This document shows, piece after piece, positions 39,802 through 49,192 of a stretch of 64,000 nt of DNA (position 1 is the stretch's first letter; each line of letters starts with the position of its first letter). A model generated the notes under the pieces. It had not been told where the DNA came from. It did not search any database and saw nothing but the letters and a program-made list of their open reading frames with translations. The stretch is taken from the NCBI GenBank assembly GCA_963663775.1, contig OY760624.1:2170001-2234000 (forward strand). The letters are read 5' to 3'. The DNA is from G963663775 sp963663775. GTDB lineage: Bacteria; Bacillota; Clostridia; Oscillospirales; Butyricicoccaceae. The position numbers and the translations under genes were made by a program.

Positions 39802-42546
39802 TTAGCTGTGCTCGTTGGATTTTTGTGTACCATGCTGCTCCAAAAAAGCGGTGAAAAGTTCCTTTGGCAAGGGCTTACTGTAATAAAATCCCTGCACCAA
39901 ATTGCAACCGATGGACTTGAGATAATCGATTTGTTCCGTGGTTTCCGCACCTTCTGTAATGACCTTAAGGTTTAATTTGTTGGAGATATTGGTGATGAGT
40001 TCTACAATAGCACCGTTGTCTGACACAGGATAGTCTTTGATGAAGCTGCGGTCAATCTTCAGCTTATCAATTGTCAATTCGCGCAAATAGCTGAGGGAGG
40101 AAAATCCTGTGCCAAAATCATCGATTGCAATGGTCAAACCGATTTCCTTGAAGGCAGCAAAGGTTTGATTGATGTCATCCAGATCTGCGACAAAGCTGCT
40201 TTCTGTAATTTCGATTTCAAAGTTTTCAAAATTCACTTGATAGGTTTGCCCAAGCTCTTTGATTTTATCAATCAAATCCTTGTCACGAAACTGCAGCGGG
40301 GAAATGTTGATGGAAATCCGAAAGTTTTTGTCCATTTTTTCTTGCAGGCTCAGATAATCTTGGAAAATGGTTTCGATTATCCAATAACCGATTTCAATAA
40401 TCAACCCGTTTTTTTCTGCCAGCGGAATGAACACGGCCGGAGAAACACTGCCAAGCTCTGCGCTGTTCCAACGCAGCAAGGCTTCCGCCCCTACAATGAC
40501 CTCTTGGTTGATGTCCATCTGCGGCTGGTAATAGATTTGCAGTTCATGGTTTTCAATCGCCCTGCGCAGCAGCATATCCATTTTAATTTCGGTTTCCATA
40601 TGGTCTTTTAAGTCTGGCGAATAGTATAAATATTTGGTTTCTTTGGCATGCAGAGCATTGTCAAGCGCAATATACGCATGATTGATGAGTTCGTTTGCAG
40701 AGGTTCCGTTTTTGGGGAACGTGGAAATGCCAGCGCTCAAATCCAAAAAGACCTTTTCGGTGAGGATAGAGAACGGTTTTCCGGTTTCGCTGAAGAGCGT
40801 GCGGACAAAAGACAGCATTTCGTCGTCCGTTGCGCAGGAGGACACCCCAATGATGAAATCATTTTTCGTGATTTGGGCAATGAAATCCTCTTCCTTGAGG
40901 ATGGATTTCACGCTCCCAATCAAAGGATTGATGAAGAAATCATCTTCTTTGAACTTCAGCAGCAGGTTGTTGTAATTTTCGATGGTAAAATAGATGAGAT
41001 TAAAATTTGCAGAGGCGTTTTTGATGATGTTGTTGATGAGAGAGCTGGTTAAATTTTCGTTTGGCAGATTGGTTTTCAGATTATAATTTTTGAGTTTGTT
41101 GATATAATTTTGATTTTCTTTGAAATCTGTCAAATCATTGAAAATCCCCATGTATTTGATGACTTTTTTGTTGGTTTGGTCTTTCAAAGCGTAAATGCTG
41201 AGTTTTTTTGGATAAAGAAATCCATTTTTCTTTTTATCCCACAGTTCACCGTTCCAATAGCCGTTGGTATTGATGGCATCCCACATGCTTTTATAAAAGT
41301 CTTTTGATTGCTTGCCGGATTTGAAATAACTCGTGCGCAGCCCCAAAACCTCTTCTCTGCTATAGCCGGTGGTGAGTTCAAACGCCTTGTTAATGTAGAT
41401 GATGTTGGTTTGCGCATCGGTAATGACCACGGCGTCATGGCTGTTTTCTGCGATTTTCTGCAAAATATTAAGCTCTTCACGGTCTTTTGCAGAAAAATAG
41501 GAGAGATTGGAAAATGCAATAATGGAAATAATAAGCCCCAGCAGCATGATGACATCTCGACTGCGCAGCCCCAACAGCAATTGGTTTTTTATGACGGGCA
41601 GTTCCGATAAATTGAGCGTGGAAACGATATACCATGAGTAGCAGTTCTCAGCGGGAATGTTTAATTTGGCAAGGGGGTGCACCTGTGAAAAAAAGGTCAC
41701 TTCACTGTCTTTTTCGTAAAATCCCGTGCCCTGTATGGTGATATTGTGCCACAAATCGGCATCAAAATCGGCAACCTGCGTGGCACTTTCGTCTGGAAAC
41801 ATAAAGCCAAAGTTAGGAATGCCATCGAGATTGAACAGATAATATCCATCCTGGTTGATGAGAGCAGGTTTGATAAAACGATACATCGAGTCTACATATT
41901 GCTGGCTCAAGGCATCCAAAATCTCCTGTGCTAAGTAATTGATGGCGATAACGCCTTGATAAGCACCATCCGAGGCATACACGGGAATACACATGCGGAT
42001 GGTGGGTTTATAGGGCACTTCGATTGCAGAATCTTCCATATTCAAATCCATATCGGAAATGAAAACCTCGTGATTTTGCAGTTTGCTCGCCTGTATATAA
42101 TAGTATCGATTCGACACATTTTGTAAGTCGTCAGAAGCCACTAGCGCAGGACCGGCCGGCAGCTGATTGACTCGAATGCGTTCAGAACCTGCGGCATCAA
42201 TAAAGCGAATTTGGTCAAAATTCTTTTTGTTGGCGGCAATGCGCAAAAAAAGATGCTCCACTTCCGTTTTGTTTTGGGCAGTGGTATTTTCCAGATATGT
42301 CGCCACTTCGTTGGAATTGGTGACAACCATGAGGTTTTCATATGCTTCGTGCAGGGAATTTTCAATGATGTACTGCACAATTTTGGAGCGTTGCTCCTGC
42401 CCCTCCATCAAAATTTCTTTCGTTTTTTCAATTTCGCTATGGGATAGATAGTTATAGACAAAACCAACAACAAAAAGCATTGGAAGGATAATAGCAATGC
42501 TTTTTCGCACTATTTTTCGAATATCCGTAGCGTTTAAATTTTTCAT
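39802..42546 (-). CDS. Membrane sensor PAS-GGDEF-EAL protein, probable c-di-GMP phosphodiesterase
   Basis: This 914-residue protein has a transmembrane helix near residues 14-34, a ~300-residue extracytoplasmic Cache-type sensor and a second helix near 345-365. A PAS domain follows (~375-490, AVVITDAQTNIIYINKAF split across its core), then a GGDEF-like domain (~520-650) and an EAL domain (~665-905). The GGDEF signature is absent (KNDFII at that place). The EAL domain keeps EALLRW, ITESSF, DDFGTGFSSL, KIDRSF and the final QGFYYSKPL, so hydrolysis of c-di-GMP is likely. The extracytoplasmic ligand is unknown. Confidence 0.9.
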   Translation of the reverse strand: MKNLNATDIRKIVRKSIAIILPMLFVVGFVYNYLSHSEIEKTKEILMEGQEQRSKIVQYIIENSLHEAYENLMVVTNSNEVATYLENTTAQNKTEVEHLFLRIAANKKNFDQIRFIDAAGSERIRVNQLPAGPALVASDDLQNVSNRYYYIQASKLQNHEVFISDMDLNMEDSAIEVPYKPTIRMCIPVYASDGAYQGVIAINYLAQEILDALSQQYVDSMYRFIKPALINQDGYYLFNLDGIPNFGFMFPDESATQVADFDADLWHNITIQGTGFYEKDSEVTFFSQVHPLAKLNIPAENCYSWYIVSTLNLSELPVIKNQLLLGLRSRDVIMLLGLIISIIAFSNLSYFSAKDREELNILQKIAENSHDAVVITDAQTNIIYINKAFELTTGYSREEVLGLRTSYFKSGKQSKDFYKSMWDAINTNGYWNGELWDKKKNGFLYPKKLSIYALKDQTNKKVIKYMGIFNDLTDFKENQNYINKLKNYNLKTNLPNENLTSSLINNIIKNASANFNLIYFTIENYNNLLLKFKEDDFFINPLIGSVKSILKEEDFIAQITKNDFIIGVSSCATDDEMLSFVRTLFSETGKPFSILTEKVFLDLSAGISTFPKNGTSANELINHAYIALDNALHAKETKYLYYSPDLKDHMETEIKMDMLLRRAIENHELQIYYQPQMDINQEVIVGAEALLRWNSAELGSVSPAVFIPLAEKNGLIIEIGYWIIETIFQDYLSLQEKMDKNFRISINISPLQFRDKDLIDKIKELGQTYQVNFENFEIEITESSFVADLDDINQTFAAFKEIGLTIAIDDFGTGFSSLSYLRELTIDKLKIDRSFIKDYPVSDNGAIVELITNISNKLNLKVITEGAETTEQIDYLKSIGCNLVQGFYYSKPLPKELFTAFLEQHGTQKSNEHS

Positions 42547-42625
42547 AAAGCAACTCCGTTCGCTTTTTCAATCATCTATCCCATTGCGCAATTGCCGTAC
42601 AGACGGCAAGGGAAAGCGCCTGCCG

Positions 42626-43327
42626 TTAGGTTGTTTTTTTGATTTTTAATGTGCGCAGATAGGTTTTGGTGTCTTCATCGATGCGATGGCTCTCAATCGC
42701 TTTCTGAATGGTCTTATTATGCGTCCATGGCGCTAACCGCCGCTGCTCCAGAAAGGGCAGGGCGGCATCATATTGCTTTGCCAAGGCGGTTGCGAAGAAC
42801 CAAGCAATCATCATATTGATGTAATATTCTGTGGAATGAATGCGTGCGACAAGCTCCAAAATATGCGGCTGAAACGCATCCTGCAAATAAAACCGCATGA
42901 GCATGCCAATGCCAAAGCGCACGGTGTAGGTGTGTTCTGCAGATAGCCAAAGCAGAATTTTATCATAGAGTTCGGGCAAGTGCTTTTGAAAAATCTTGGG
43001 CGAAATCAAATCGCAGGTTGCCCAATTGTCGATGTATGGCAGGAAAGCATCCAAGGCGCAAATGGCTTGGGTATAATCCTGCATGGTTTCAATCAAAAAG
43101 CCGTGCAAATTGTTTTCTTCGTAATAGGTATGGGGTAATTGGCGCAAAAAATCAGCGGCTTCCGGCGTTTTGGACAAGGTCTTGGCGAATTTCCGCAGCG
43201 CAGGGGTGCGTATGCCAATGATATGTTCCGGAGCAACGGTGGGGATGAGCTTGCAATGAAAGCTTTTATAAGCAAAATCCTGCAGCACAAACAGCTGCTG
43301 CTGCACGGATTCGGTTCTGTTTTGCAT
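42626..43327 (-). CDS. DNA alkylation repair protein (AlkD-like HEAT-repeat)
   Basis: This 233-residue all-helical protein resembles the AlkD family: GIRTPALRKFAK near the N-terminus, YYEENNLHGFLIE, then DNWATCDLISPK and a C-terminal ETHRIDEDTK-like SHRIDEDTKTYLR. AlkD removes N3/N7-alkylated bases. ATG at 43327 starts at the family's usual position; the longer frame to 43468 lacks a ribosome site. Some members have lost glycosylase activity; the WxxCD-type aromatic/acidic site here (NWATCD) appears intact. Confidence 0.85.
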   Translation of the reverse strand: MQNRTESVQQQLFVLQDFAYKSFHCKLIPTVAPEHIIGIRTPALRKFAKTLSKTPEAADFLRQLPHTYYEENNLHGFLIETMQDYTQAICALDAFLPYIDNWATCDLISPKIFQKHLPELYDKILLWLSAEHTYTVRFGIGMLMRFYLQDAFQPHILELVARIHSTEYYINMMIAWFFATALAKQYDAALPFLEQRRLAPWTHNKTIQKAIESHRIDEDTKTYLRTLKIKKTT

Positions 43328-43485
43328 AGATTCACCATTTCTGTAGGACGGTTGTTTGGGACAGATACTGCTTTGATATAGTATACCGCTTGCGCATGGA
43401 AAATGCAATCTTTGCCACAAAATGAAAAAGAACGTATGTTTCATGTATTCCGCTTTGGATGCACACATGAAAAGGGGAGAGCGGA

Positions 43486-44079
43486 TTATTGCTCTCCCAA
43501 AAGTTCATCAAAGAAGGTTCTCAGGTTGGGTGCACACGGCTTTTCCATGTCAGAGCGAGCAGCCGCTTCGCTTGGCAGGGTCATTTCATAATGATATACC
43601 GTGTTTTCTATCAGATTGGTAAAGTGTGCCTGGTTTTCACTGTCATTTTCGATGTTTTTCAGAGAGATAAGGTCACGGTCACCTGCAATGACCGCTGTAT
43701 GCACATTGGGAAACAGCAGCTGATATTGCTGCTTCAAATCCTTGAGGGAAAGCTGAACAAACCGCTCCACCGTGCCGTCAGATGTGAGCACATAAAGAAA
43801 TTCGGCATCCAAAGACTGCATGTCCAAAGGGCGCACCTGTTCCCATGCGTTGGCATATTCATAGGAGAAGGAATCTTGGTGCATCTGCGCCGTGCCAAGC
43901 ACGTTGACAGATGAAAATTTCCGCTCCCACGGAAAAATGTCGACATCGCTGGTGGCTTCGGCTTGAAACCATGTTTCTTCCAAATTTTTGCGCTGTTCTT
44001 CGGAACAAATATATTCTTTGGTGCCCATGATGGTGTTTGGAATTGCGCCGCCGCTCAGCACCAGTCTGTAATACCGCAT
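43486..44079 (-). CDS. Uncharacterised protein
   Basis: A 197-residue soluble protein with no signal peptide and no family that I recognise. It begins MRYYRLVLSGGAIPNTIMGTK and contains several acidic and aromatic residues in the middle (DVDIFPWERKF). The frame uses codons like its neighbours. It stands just upstream of the AlkD-like gene with the same orientation, 158 bases apart, and is divergent from the Csp-like gene. Confidence 0.7.
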   Translation of the reverse strand: MRYYRLVLSGGAIPNTIMGTKEYICSEEQRKNLEETWFQAEATSDVDIFPWERKFSSVNVLGTAQMHQDSFSYEYANAWEQVRPLDMQSLDAEFLYVLTSDGTVERFVQLSLKDLKQQYQLLFPNVHTAVIAGDRDLISLKNIENDSENQAHFTNLIENTVYHYEMTLPSEAAARSDMEKPCAPNLRTFFDELLGEQ

Positions 44080-44281
44080 ATGCAGAATCCTCCAGTTATA
44101 CGTGATGGCAGGGATGTTTCTGTCATCATCAAAATATTCTAATGCTGCTATTTTAACACATTTGTATGCCGTGGCTCAAGGCTTTCTGACTTGAAATTTC
44201 AGCATGCGGTGCAGGCGCATGGCATATACATCTGTAAAGCAGTGTGTTTGGAGGGTGCAGAGAAGCAATGGGAGGGGTACA

Positions 44282-45907
44282 ATGGCGGAGAAAATCATCA
44301 GCGAAGCATATTTAGACCTGATTCTCGACAAACAATCGGCAGAAAAATATGCAGATGGCGATAACATCACGCCGTTGGAGGCGCAGCGTGCCATCCTGCA
44401 TGTTCCAGAAAACCATATGGGAAAAAACGCACTTGGCATCTATCCCTATGAAATGTTTCCTGCACTGTTTACAGGTACTGCGGATAGCATTTTGGAAGCC
44501 GAGGAAGCTGGGGGGATACCGCAGCAGGATTTTGGTCTGTCAGGACAAGGGGTACTGGTGGCTGTCATTGATACGGGCATTGCGTACACGCATTCAGCGT
44601 TTCTGCGACAAGACCGCACCCCACGCATTGTGTCGATTTGGGACCAAACCTTAACGCAAGGACCTTGCCCCGAGGGATTTTCCTATGGAACAGAATACCG
44701 CCGAGAGGATATCTGTCGTGCACTGCAGTCAACACAGCCTCTGCAGGCGGTGGCATCGTGTGATGCGGTAGGGCATGGAACGATGCTCGCCGCCGTGCTG
44801 GCAGGGAACACGGATGCTAAGACAGCATGCAGCGGGGTCGCACCGGCGGCAGAATTGGTGGTGGTGAAGCTGAAACCGGCAAAGCACAATCTGTGCAGGC
44901 TGCTTTGTGTGCCGGAAGAAGCGCACAGCTGCCAAGAGACCGATGTGATTTTGGCGATGGAATATGTGCGTCAAGTGGCATTGCGCAAGGGGATGCCACT
45001 GGTTATTTGTCTTGCCATAGAGCCCTGTCAAGGGAATCGGGTGGACACAGGCGTGTTGGGGGACTATCTGCATCGGCTTGCACAGGCAGAGCGAATCGGG
45101 GTGGTTATGGCTGCGGGCGACCAACAGCGGCATGCGATGCGCACCATGACGCAGGGAGAGAAACACACAGAACTTGCATGGTATGTCCATGAGAATGACA
45201 GCGAATTTGCGCTGGAGCTATGGGAATGCACGCCAAACAGAGTGTGCATGGAACTGATTTCGCCGACAGGAGAGCCGATAGGCCCCGTTTACCCACGTGC
45301 GGGCAGGTGCATGCCGTTTCAATTGCTGTTTTCACCCACTCAAGTTTGGGTCAACAGCAGTGTGCAACGCAATACAAGCGGGAAACAGCTGTTTTTGCTG
45401 CGGTTTCAAAATGCACAGGCAGGACTATGGAGATGTAAAATACACAATGTTGATTACCGAAGCTGTATTTTGCACGCATGGCTGCCAAGTGGGGCATGGG
45501 GGACGGAAAAAACCGCATTTGTAAACCCAAGCACCACGCAGACTATCGTGCAGCCCGCAAGCGCAAAGGCGTATTTGACCATCAACGCATATCCTACACG
45601 AACCAATGCCGAGGTATCGGAAAGCGGCATCGGGGGGGATACCGCACCCGACCTTGCGGCACCATGCGGAGGATTTCGTTATCCGCTTTTGCGGGGCAAG
45701 GTGTGCAGCATTGGCGGCGTGGGAGCCGCCGCCGCATATGCCGCAGGGATGATGGCATTGGTTTTTGAATGGGCAGTGGTTAGAAAACATTATCCCCATA
45801 TGACAGGTGCGGATGCAAAGCAACTGCTGCTGCGGGGGGCGAAACAAGAGGAGAGCGGGGGATGCGGAAAACTGGATTTTTTAGGGTTTTTAGAGAATCT
45901 GCGCTGA
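44282..45907 (+). CDS. Subtilisin-like pseudoprotease of the Csp (germination) type
   Basis: The 541-residue S8-family protein has no signal peptide. Asp97 (VIDTGI) and His165 (VGHGTM) are in place, but the serine site GTSMAAP is replaced by GVGAAAA (Gly481 at the serine position) and the oxyanion-hole asparagine region reads AAGDQQ instead of ASGNEG. It should therefore be inactive. In Clostridioides difficile, CspC and CspA are catalytically dead subtilisins that control spore germination. With sleC and an active Csp next to it, a CspC-like role is likely but not shown. It ends 12 bases from the convergent sleC. Start ATG 44282 follows GGGAGGGG. Confidence 0.88.
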   Translation: MAEKIISEAYLDLILDKQSAEKYADGDNITPLEAQRAILHVPENHMGKNALGIYPYEMFPALFTGTADSILEAEEAGGIPQQDFGLSGQGVLVAVIDTGIAYTHSAFLRQDRTPRIVSIWDQTLTQGPCPEGFSYGTEYRREDICRALQSTQPLQAVASCDAVGHGTMLAAVLAGNTDAKTACSGVAPAAELVVVKLKPAKHNLCRLLCVPEEAHSCQETDVILAMEYVRQVALRKGMPLVICLAIEPCQGNRVDTGVLGDYLHRLAQAERIGVVMAAGDQQRHAMRTMTQGEKHTELAWYVHENDSEFALELWECTPNRVCMELISPTGEPIGPVYPRAGRCMPFQLLFSPTQVWVNSSVQRNTSGKQLFLLRFQNAQAGLWRCKIHNVDYRSCILHAWLPSGAWGTEKTAFVNPSTTQTIVQPASAKAYLTINAYPTRTNAEVSESGIGGDTAPDLAAPCGGFRYPLLRGKVCSIGGVGAAAAYAAGMMALVFEWAVVRKHYPHMTGADAKQLLLRGAKQEESGGCGKLDFLGFLENLR

Positions 45908-45919
45908 TGCAAGCAGGCG

Positions 45920-47233
45920 TTAACGGTATCTGCGTCGTCTGGGATAGCGGCGGAATACGGGTTCGGACATTTTTGTGATGCCGACATAAATGTTGGAAAT
46001 GGCATACCATGTGGCAAAATCGACAATGCCGCTTTGAGGCAGGTTGAAAATCTTTTGAAAGGTTTGCACGGCTTCCTGTGTTTTGGCACCGTATACGCCA
46101 TCTACACGCAGTTTGGGAATGGCGGGATAATGGGTTGCAATCATGTTGAGCTGCTCTTGGATGGTTCGGACAGGTGTACCGGATGAGCCGACTTGCAGCG
46201 TGCTGCCCGGATAGGAAATTGGAATGCCCTGTACCTTTTTGGCTTGCTCCAAATAAATGTCCCATCCATAATAATTGCGCAGGATGCCCAGTGCATCATA
46301 GCCTTCGTCCCCCAGATATTTAGAACCCCATTGCTCCATGGCTTTTGGGCATTTGGTCTGCACGCCGTCACAATATTGCGTGAACAAGGGCTGGCGAATA
46401 TCGGGGCGTGTGATGTATGTGGTGAATACCTCGTCGACAACCTGTGAAATTTCTTCGAAAATATTTCTGCCGTAGGAAAACGCCTGGTCAAAGGCAGTGT
46501 TGTTGGTAATGGTGAAATTATAGCCTTTTCCACGATACCATTCGGTATACACACGATTCAAAACAAACGAAAGGATGGCAAGCACGTTGGCACGGATGGT
46601 TTGGGCGGGCCATGTGGAATAGATTTCCGAGCTGGCAACATTCTTGACATAGTCTTTGAAAGGCACCCATACATTTTGAGCAGAGGCATCGGAAGGCAGC
46701 CCTAAATGCACGACCACATACTCCGGCACGACAGGCTCAGGAAGCACCACCAAACCAGTGCTTTCGGGCAGCGGCTTGACTTCGGATTCCATAATCTTCG
46801 GCGGGTAATCCCCCCAAAGCACATGCTGCGCAATGGAAATGCTGCGAGGGCTATAGGCACCGTTTCTGCCGGTTTGCCGCAGTCGAATGGATTGCAGGGC
46901 GGTGCTTTGCGGCAAAATTTGTACCCCCTCTACTGTGGTGGTTTCAAAGCCAGATGCACGAATGGAGAGGTTATATTCTGTATAGGGTTTGTTTCCATCG
47001 GTCATTTCGCTGTTGGGCATTTCGGAAAATTCAAGCGGCGGTGCGCCAAGGTCAATGACGGTGGTTTTGCCCGAGGTGTCGGTTTCCACCTCCTCCAGAA
47101 CCTTGCCGCTTTGCGGATTGGCAATTTGAATGCGTGCATTTGTAAGCGGATAATCCGCCGCCTGCGAGGTCACCTGCACCTGCAGCTTGCCGACGTCAAC
47201 GGCGGCATCCGATGAATTGGTATTGGGACTCAT
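45920..47233 (-). CDS. sleC: Spore cortex-lytic enzyme SleC
   Basis: SleC degrades spore cortex peptidoglycan during germination after Csp proteases remove its propeptide. The 437-residue protein has an N-terminal carboxypeptidase-regulatory-like domain (about 10-110), then EYVVVHLGLPSDA, VPFKDYVKNVASSEIYSTWP and RANVLAILSFVLNRVYTEWYR, which are characteristic of SleC. A C-terminal peptidoglycan-binding domain follows (~360-425, LRVDGVYGAKTQEAVQTFQ). The C-terminus is very basic (YPRRRRYR). ATG at 47233 follows GGAGGTGATT. It is divergent from the active Csp-like protease gene, separated by 140 bases. Confidence 0.9.
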   Translation of the reverse strand: MSPNTNSSDAAVDVGKLQVQVTSQAADYPLTNARIQIANPQSGKVLEEVETDTSGKTTVIDLGAPPLEFSEMPNSEMTDGNKPYTEYNLSIRASGFETTTVEGVQILPQSTALQSIRLRQTGRNGAYSPRSISIAQHVLWGDYPPKIMESEVKPLPESTGLVVLPEPVVPEYVVVHLGLPSDASAQNVWVPFKDYVKNVASSEIYSTWPAQTIRANVLAILSFVLNRVYTEWYRGKGYNFTITNNTAFDQAFSYGRNIFEEISQVVDEVFTTYITRPDIRQPLFTQYCDGVQTKCPKAMEQWGSKYLGDEGYDALGILRNYYGWDIYLEQAKKVQGIPISYPGSTLQVGSSGTPVRTIQEQLNMIATHYPAIPKLRVDGVYGAKTQEAVQTFQKIFNLPQSGIVDFATWYAISNIYVGITKMSEPVFRRYPRRRRYR

Positions 47234-47373
47234 ATTACAATCACCTCCATAATACACTATGTTTGCAGCACATCGTAATTTCCTGTTTTGACCGAAAAAC
47301 TTGCAGCGGCAAACGGGAAGAAGCATGCTGAGAGGAATACACAGATGAAGAAAAAAGGAGGAGGGATGCTGTC

Positions 47374-49095
47374 ATGAGTGATTTTATATTGCTGGACCGT
47401 ATCACCCGATTCGGTGCAAGTGAAGCCGCACAGGAAGATCCGTTTGAAGTGATTGTAAAATATCATGGGGAGTTGTTGAAGGTTGCCGCCGCAGTAGATG
47501 CCGCCGCAGAAATTTTGAATGACAATTATGCCATTTTAACCCTGCCGCTGCAGCAGCTGCCACAATTATATCAATACGAAGAAATCGAATATATTGAATT
47601 GCCGAAAAACATTGCCTATGTCCTGCGGGAACAGCTGAATTATGCCTGCATTTCTCCTGTGCAGCGGGAGGATTCCTTTGCATTGAGCGGGAAGGGTGTT
47701 GCGGTTGGGATTATTGATTCCGGCATTGACTATACGCATCCGGATTTTCGCAATGCAGATGGCAGCAGCCGTATTTTATATTTATGGGATCAAACGATTG
47801 CAGGCAAGCCGCCGCCGGGTTTTTTATATGGTACGGTGTATGAAAAAAGTGAATTGGATACCGCACTGACCGCCGAAAACGCCTATACGGTGGTGCCGAG
47901 TCAGGACACCATTGGGCATGGCACGGCAGTGTCCGGCATTGCCGCAGGGAACGGGCGTACAAGCGGGGGCATTGAAAAAGGGGTGGCGCCAGAAGCCGCC
48001 CTCATCGTTGTGAAGCTGGGGCACAGCGGCAGCACGGCGTTTACACGCAGCACACAGATTATGCGGGGCGTGAAGTTTGTGTATGATACGGCGGAAGCAT
48101 TGGGATTGCCGCTTTCCATCAACTTGAGCTATGGCTCCAATGATGGTTCGCATGACGGCAATTCCTTGTTTGAGCAGTATATTGATTCTGCGGCGCAGAG
48201 ATGGAAATCCGCCATCAGTGTGGCGAGCGGGAATGAAGGCACGGCAGGACACCACTTTCAAGGCACTGTGCCGCAAGGGAAAATGCAGAAGGTGGAATTT
48301 CAAGTGGGGCCGAATTTACAGCAGGTCTATTTGACCTTGTGGAAGAATTTCGCCGACGCCATGTCCGTGCAGCTGTTTGCGCCAACGGGACGCTCGACAG
48401 GCATGATTTCTATTTTGCAAAGCGTGACCCGTGTGGTACTGGACGGGGTGCAGGTGTCTATCCTTTTTGGACAGCCAAACCATTATAATGGGGCGCAGGA
48501 AATTTATATTTTGCTCAAAAGCTTGCATGGAAATATGCGGCAGGGGCTGTGGAGCATAGCCGTGCATGGCAGCCAGATTGTGGACGGCAAATTTGATGTC
48601 TGGCTGCCGACCTTGGAGGAGGTTTCCAAGCAGACGGCGTTTTTGCAGCCGTATATGGAAAACACGATTACCCTGCCGGCAACTTCCCGCAATGTCATTT
48701 CGGTGGGCGGCTATAATGCTGTGTTGGGCACCAGTGCGGAATTTTCCGGAAGGGGAAAACCATACAACGGATTTTATCAAAAACCGGATTTGGTGGCACC
48801 TGCGGTGGCAGTGCTGACCACAAAATCCGGCGGCGGATATGACAGCTTTTCCGGCACCAGCATGGCGGCACCCTTTGTCACAGGTGCGGCGGCGCTGATG
48901 CTGGAATGGGGACATGTCCAGAACAATGACCCGTTTTTGTATGGGCAGCGGCTCAAAGCCTTTCTCTGCCGTTCCGCCAGACGAACACTGCCCATTGCCT
49001 ATCCCAATTCGATTTGGGGATATGGAATGCTCAGTCTTTGCGATGCCATGAACGATTTGGTGGAGCTGAACCAGACGGGCGGTGCATTCCGATAG
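47374..49095 (+). CDS. Csp-like subtilisin family serine protease (active site intact)
   Basis: This 573-residue S8 protease lacks a signal peptide, as do the spore Csp proteases. The first ~95 residues look like a prodomain (FEVIVKYHGELLKV). The triad is complete: Asp115 (IIDSGI), His182 (IGHGTA) and Ser496 (SGTSMAAP), with the oxyanion asparagine in ASGNEG. A long insertion between the Asn and Ser parts (~300-450) forms the jelly-roll domain typical of Csp. The probable substrate is pro-SleC, encoded divergently. It is the active partner to the pseudoprotease at 44282-45907. Confidence 0.9.
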   Translation: MSDFILLDRITRFGASEAAQEDPFEVIVKYHGELLKVAAAVDAAAEILNDNYAILTLPLQQLPQLYQYEEIEYIELPKNIAYVLREQLNYACISPVQREDSFALSGKGVAVGIIDSGIDYTHPDFRNADGSSRILYLWDQTIAGKPPPGFLYGTVYEKSELDTALTAENAYTVVPSQDTIGHGTAVSGIAAGNGRTSGGIEKGVAPEAALIVVKLGHSGSTAFTRSTQIMRGVKFVYDTAEALGLPLSINLSYGSNDGSHDGNSLFEQYIDSAAQRWKSAISVASGNEGTAGHHFQGTVPQGKMQKVEFQVGPNLQQVYLTLWKNFADAMSVQLFAPTGRSTGMISILQSVTRVVLDGVQVSILFGQPNHYNGAQEIYILLKSLHGNMRQGLWSIAVHGSQIVDGKFDVWLPTLEEVSKQTAFLQPYMENTITLPATSRNVISVGGYNAVLGTSAEFSGRGKPYNGFYQKPDLVAPAVAVLTTKSGGGYDSFSGTSMAAPFVTGAAALMLEWGHVQNNDPFLYGQRLKAFLCRSARRTLPIAYPNSIWGYGMLSLCDAMNDLVELNQTGGAFR

Positions 49096-49125
49096 AATAG
49101 TGCTATAAAATACAGTCAGACTATA

Positions 49126-49163
49126 AAAAGACCTTGGACTGCATCATGTGTCCAAGGTCTTTT
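49126..49163. terminator. Bidirectional terminator between the Csp-like and diguanylate cyclase genes
   Basis: A perfect 14-bp stem AAAAGACCTTGGAC/GTCCAAGGTCTTTT with a ten-base loop lies between the convergent genes. Confidence 0.85.
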
Positions 49164-49192
49164 GCCGAGTTTGACCGAAATTGCATGTTGTT

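Noticed and set aside
39713..39805. Short plus-strand ORF starting ATGATG near 39713
   Set aside because: It reads through the bidirectional terminator hairpin, and the TATAAT strings upstream have no matching -35 boxes.
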